A stretch of DNA of 6,665 nt from contig CAIMXN010000141.1 of assembly GCA_903845455.1 (NCBI GenBank), positions 1 to 6,665 of the forward strand, given 5' to 3'. The stretch's first letter is position 1; each line of letters begins with the position of its first letter. The notes beneath the pieces are model-generated. The model saw only the letters and a program-made list of their open reading frames with translations, was not told the DNA's origin and did not search any database. Of the stretch, positions 5,597 to 6,665 are shown piece by piece. Both the position numbers and the translations under genes were made by a program. The stretch is from an uncultured beta proteobacterium. Lineage in GTDB: Bacteria > Pseudomonadota > Gammaproteobacteria > Burkholderiales > Burkholderiaceae.

Positions 5597-5916
5597 AGAT
5601 CATGCTGGAATACTTATCCAAAAATGACAAAGCAAGGTCAATCAATAAAAGCTATCACGTAAATGAAAGACAGGCCCTCATCCTTGACTATATATGTGAA
5701 AAACATCTTTCTCATAAGGCCTGCCACATCAAAGAGATTATTTTATTAAAAACAGCGGGATCTCAAGCAACGCTTCATGCTGTTACAAAAGAACTGGCTA
5801 AACTAAATCTGATTAAAGTTAGCATCAATCAGGTTGATAGCAGAATAAAAGATGTTCTACCAACTCCTTTAGCTATACGGCGATTAAAGGCTTTAGTAGC
5901 TATTTTTCAGAAATAG
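5590..5916 (+). CDS. Small MarR-like winged-helix protein
   Basis: A 108-residue protein whose middle and end look like a MarR-type winged helix. Helices lie at about 25-40 and 46-54; the recognition segment GSQATLHAVTKELAKLNLI is at 57-75; a wing, VSINQVDSRIKDVLPTPLA, follows at 77-95, with the Asp and Arg (D83, R85) typical of the family; a final helix closes the protein. It is shorter than standard MarR proteins because the N- and C-terminal dimerisation helices are reduced. The ATG overlaps the stop of the 58-residue gene and has no strong ribosome binding site, so translation is probably coupled; an ATG at 5602 is an alternative start. It may bind the nearby inverted repeat. The similarity is read by eye. 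Confidence 0.7.
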   Translation: MVKIMLEYLSKNDKARSINKSYHVNERQALILDYICEKHLSHKACHIKEIILLKTAGSQATLHAVTKELAKLNLIKVSINQVDSRIKDVLPTPLAIRRLKALVAIFQK

Positions 5917-6079
5917 TCCTTAAACAATACTACTAAGCAACATCATCCCAATCATTGGAAATCCTTCATCAGGCCAAAAGAAAACAGTCCGACAAGTAGG
6001 CTATTGAGATTCTTGGTGGCCCAGAGAGAAATTGACCAGATCCAAATTCTTTAGAGATCGCACGGGCCAGTCAGGTGTT
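5917..6079. other. Left part of gene-free region 5917-6412; possible decayed reading frame
   Basis: No gene is supported here. On the plus strand the frame AIEILGGPERN is broken by a TGA at 6033-6035 and then continues without a stop through the tRNA half to a TGA at 6159-6161. The fragment KKTVRQ lies just before it in another frame, so a decayed small coding region is possible. A short GTCCGACAAG (5987 onward) resembles half of the window's palindrome. Confidence 0.3.
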
Positions 6080-6124
6080 TGGTCTGCCCAGCACGATTCG
6101 AACGTGCGATCTACACCTTAGAAG
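6080..6124 (-). pseudogene. 3' half of tRNA-Arg(UCU), copy B
   Basis: On the minus strand: anticodon loop CTTCTAA, anticodon-stem strand GGTGT, variable loop AGATC, T arm GCACG-TTCGAAT-CGTGC, acceptor strand TGGGCAG, discriminator A and CCA. It differs from copy A at three of 45 bases, one of them the discriminator. As in copy A, no matching 5' half is present, so this is a fragment, not a working tRNA gene. Confidence 0.85.
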
Positions 6125-6274
6125 CTTTAAAAGTGAGCTAAAACAACTAGTTAAACAATGACTTTAAGGTGTTAGTTTTTGGTGTGGCAGAAGCACCGAG
6201 AATGTTGGGGTTCGGGATGGAATGCCATAGATATTGGGTGGCATTCACAGGCGGTTGGATGGTCAGATGTCTAA

Positions 6275-6295
6275 TTTGTCGGGTAAACCGACAAA
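6275..6295. repeat. Palindromic repeat, copy 4 (REP-like, reverse orientation)
   Basis: Eight-base perfect arms (TTTGTCGG and CCGACAAA) around the loop GTAAA, at the right end of long repeat copy B. The left flank (TCTAA) matches copy 3, but the right flank does not extend the pairing. Confidence 0.75.
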
Positions 6296-6412
6296 AATAC
6301 TGCTGAGATCAGAAGCAGCTAGCGATTCCGCCAAAAGCATACTCATAGTTCATTTCTATTGTTTTCCTTCTACGACCTAGTTTATCTGCAACATCCGTAG
6401 CGGAGTAATTAT
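6296..6412. other. Spacer downstream of fumC
   Basis: No gene or clear fumC terminator is visible; TCCG-CTA-CGGA (6394-6404) is only a tiny hairpin. On the minus strand a frame without a start codon runs from the fumC tail to a TGA at 6309-6311 and reads SATDVADKLGRRRKTIE, which resembles a helix-turn-helix segment. It could be a relic of a gene lost when the accessory region arrived, or chance. Confidence 0.3.
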
Positions 6413-6665
6413 TTAAATAAGGTTTTTAGGGATCACCCAAGCATCAAACTGTAAATCTGTTACGAACCCGCTCTCGATAGCAGCTTGCCTTAAGTCAATT
6501 TTTTTGTCATGGGCGCTCTTAGCAATGATGGCGCAGCGATCATAGCCAATATGGGAGCTCAAAGCAGTTACCAGCATTAAGGATCGACTCATTAATTCTT
6601 CAATTTTAGCAATATCGGGTTCAATCCCGCGGACACAATATTGCTCAAACGATTTCATACCATCA
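6413..6665 (-). CDS. fumC: Fumarate hydratase class II, C-terminal 83 residues (cut by right edge)
   Basis: The frame is open through the right edge (reading DGMKSFEQYC) and ends at TAA (6415-6413). The visible 83 residues are the C-terminal domain of class II fumarase: GIEPD near the start, then SLMLVTALSSHIGYDRCAIIAKSAH, and a final FDAWVIPKNLI. The enzyme interconverts fumarate and malate in the TCA cycle in the cytoplasm as a homotetramer. Family members are about 460 residues, so most of the gene, including the active-site loop, lies outside the window. An internal ATG at 6658 is not a start. No frameshift or stop interrupts this part. Argininosuccinate lyase and aspartase share the superfamily fold, but this C-terminal sequence fits fumarase best. 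It marks the core-genome side of the accessory region. Confidence 0.9.
   Translation of the reverse strand, partial: DGMKSFEQYCVRGIEPDIAKIEELMSRSLMLVTALSSHIGYDRCAIIAKSAHDKKIDLRQAAIESGFVTDLQFDAWVIPKNLI

Larger units (their letters stand above)
6080..6295 (-). repeat. tRNA-derived long repeat, copy B (about 215 bp)
   Basis: Second copy of the repeat at 4276-4494, in the same orientation and with the same order of parts: tRNA 3' half at the left, about 150 bp of unknown sequence, then the palindrome at the right. Differences from copy A are scattered, indicating either age or separate acquisition. In this copy ACACCTTA (6113-6120, in the tRNA half) can pair perfectly with TAAGGTGT (6165-6172). 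It is the last accessory feature before the fumC 3' end. Confidence 0.8.

Noticed and set aside
1825..6295. CRISPR array
   Set aside because: Four palindromes are hundreds to thousands of bases apart, in two orientations, with genes between them.

Overview
The window looks like accessory DNA in a moderately AT-rich betaproteobacterium, probably Polynucleobacter or a close relative. The taxon is inferred from the fumarase C terminus at the right edge, the type of HTH regulator at 4537-5304, and the betaproteobacterial look of the tRNA-Arg(UCU) 3' halves. No search could be run. The only recognisable core gene is the 3' end of a class II fumarase (fumC) at 6413-6665 on the minus strand. Everything left of it reads as accessory material: unfamiliar small proteins, a WYL regulator, two nuclease-like proteins, a small divergent regulatory cassette and repeats built partly from a tRNA.

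Layout from the left. 1-769 (+) holds three closely spaced genes: the end of an unknown protein, a 114-residue unknown protein and a 60-residue predicted lipoprotein. 770-855 carries two overlapping dyads. 856-1824 (+) is an HTH-WYL regulator. Facing it on the minus strand is a probable two-gene operon. First transcribed is a 312-residue protein (3054-3992) with a reader-like N-terminal half and a NucS/DUF91-type PD-(D/E)xK nuclease half. It is followed by a 359-residue protein (1919-2998) with four roughly 60-residue repeats ahead of a GIY-YIG-like nuclease domain. Then 3993-4536 has no gene but carries a promoter, palindromes and a tRNA-derived repeat.

4537-5916 is a regulatory cassette. 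An HTH-PAS regulator on the minus strand is divergent from a 58-residue protein and an overlapping MarR-like winged-helix protein on the plus strand. A perfect 21-bp inverted repeat between them overlaps the predicted promoters on both sides. A second copy of the tRNA-derived repeat (6080-6295) separates this cassette from fumC.

Two repeat families organise the window. A short palindrome (arms TTTGTCGG and CCGACAAA around a 5-nt loop) occurs four times. Two copies in the same orientation bracket the nuclease operon; two in the other orientation end the tRNA-derived repeats that bracket the regulatory cassette. The tRNA-derived repeat, about 215 bp, starts with an intact 3' half of tRNA-Arg(UCU) including CCA but has no 5' half, as expected of integration scars or of a tRNA-derived repeat family. 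No integrase, transposase or intact tRNA is visible here. The most interesting functional idea is that the two-nuclease operon is an uncharacterised defence (modification-dependent restriction) module; this is inference from domain content and context.
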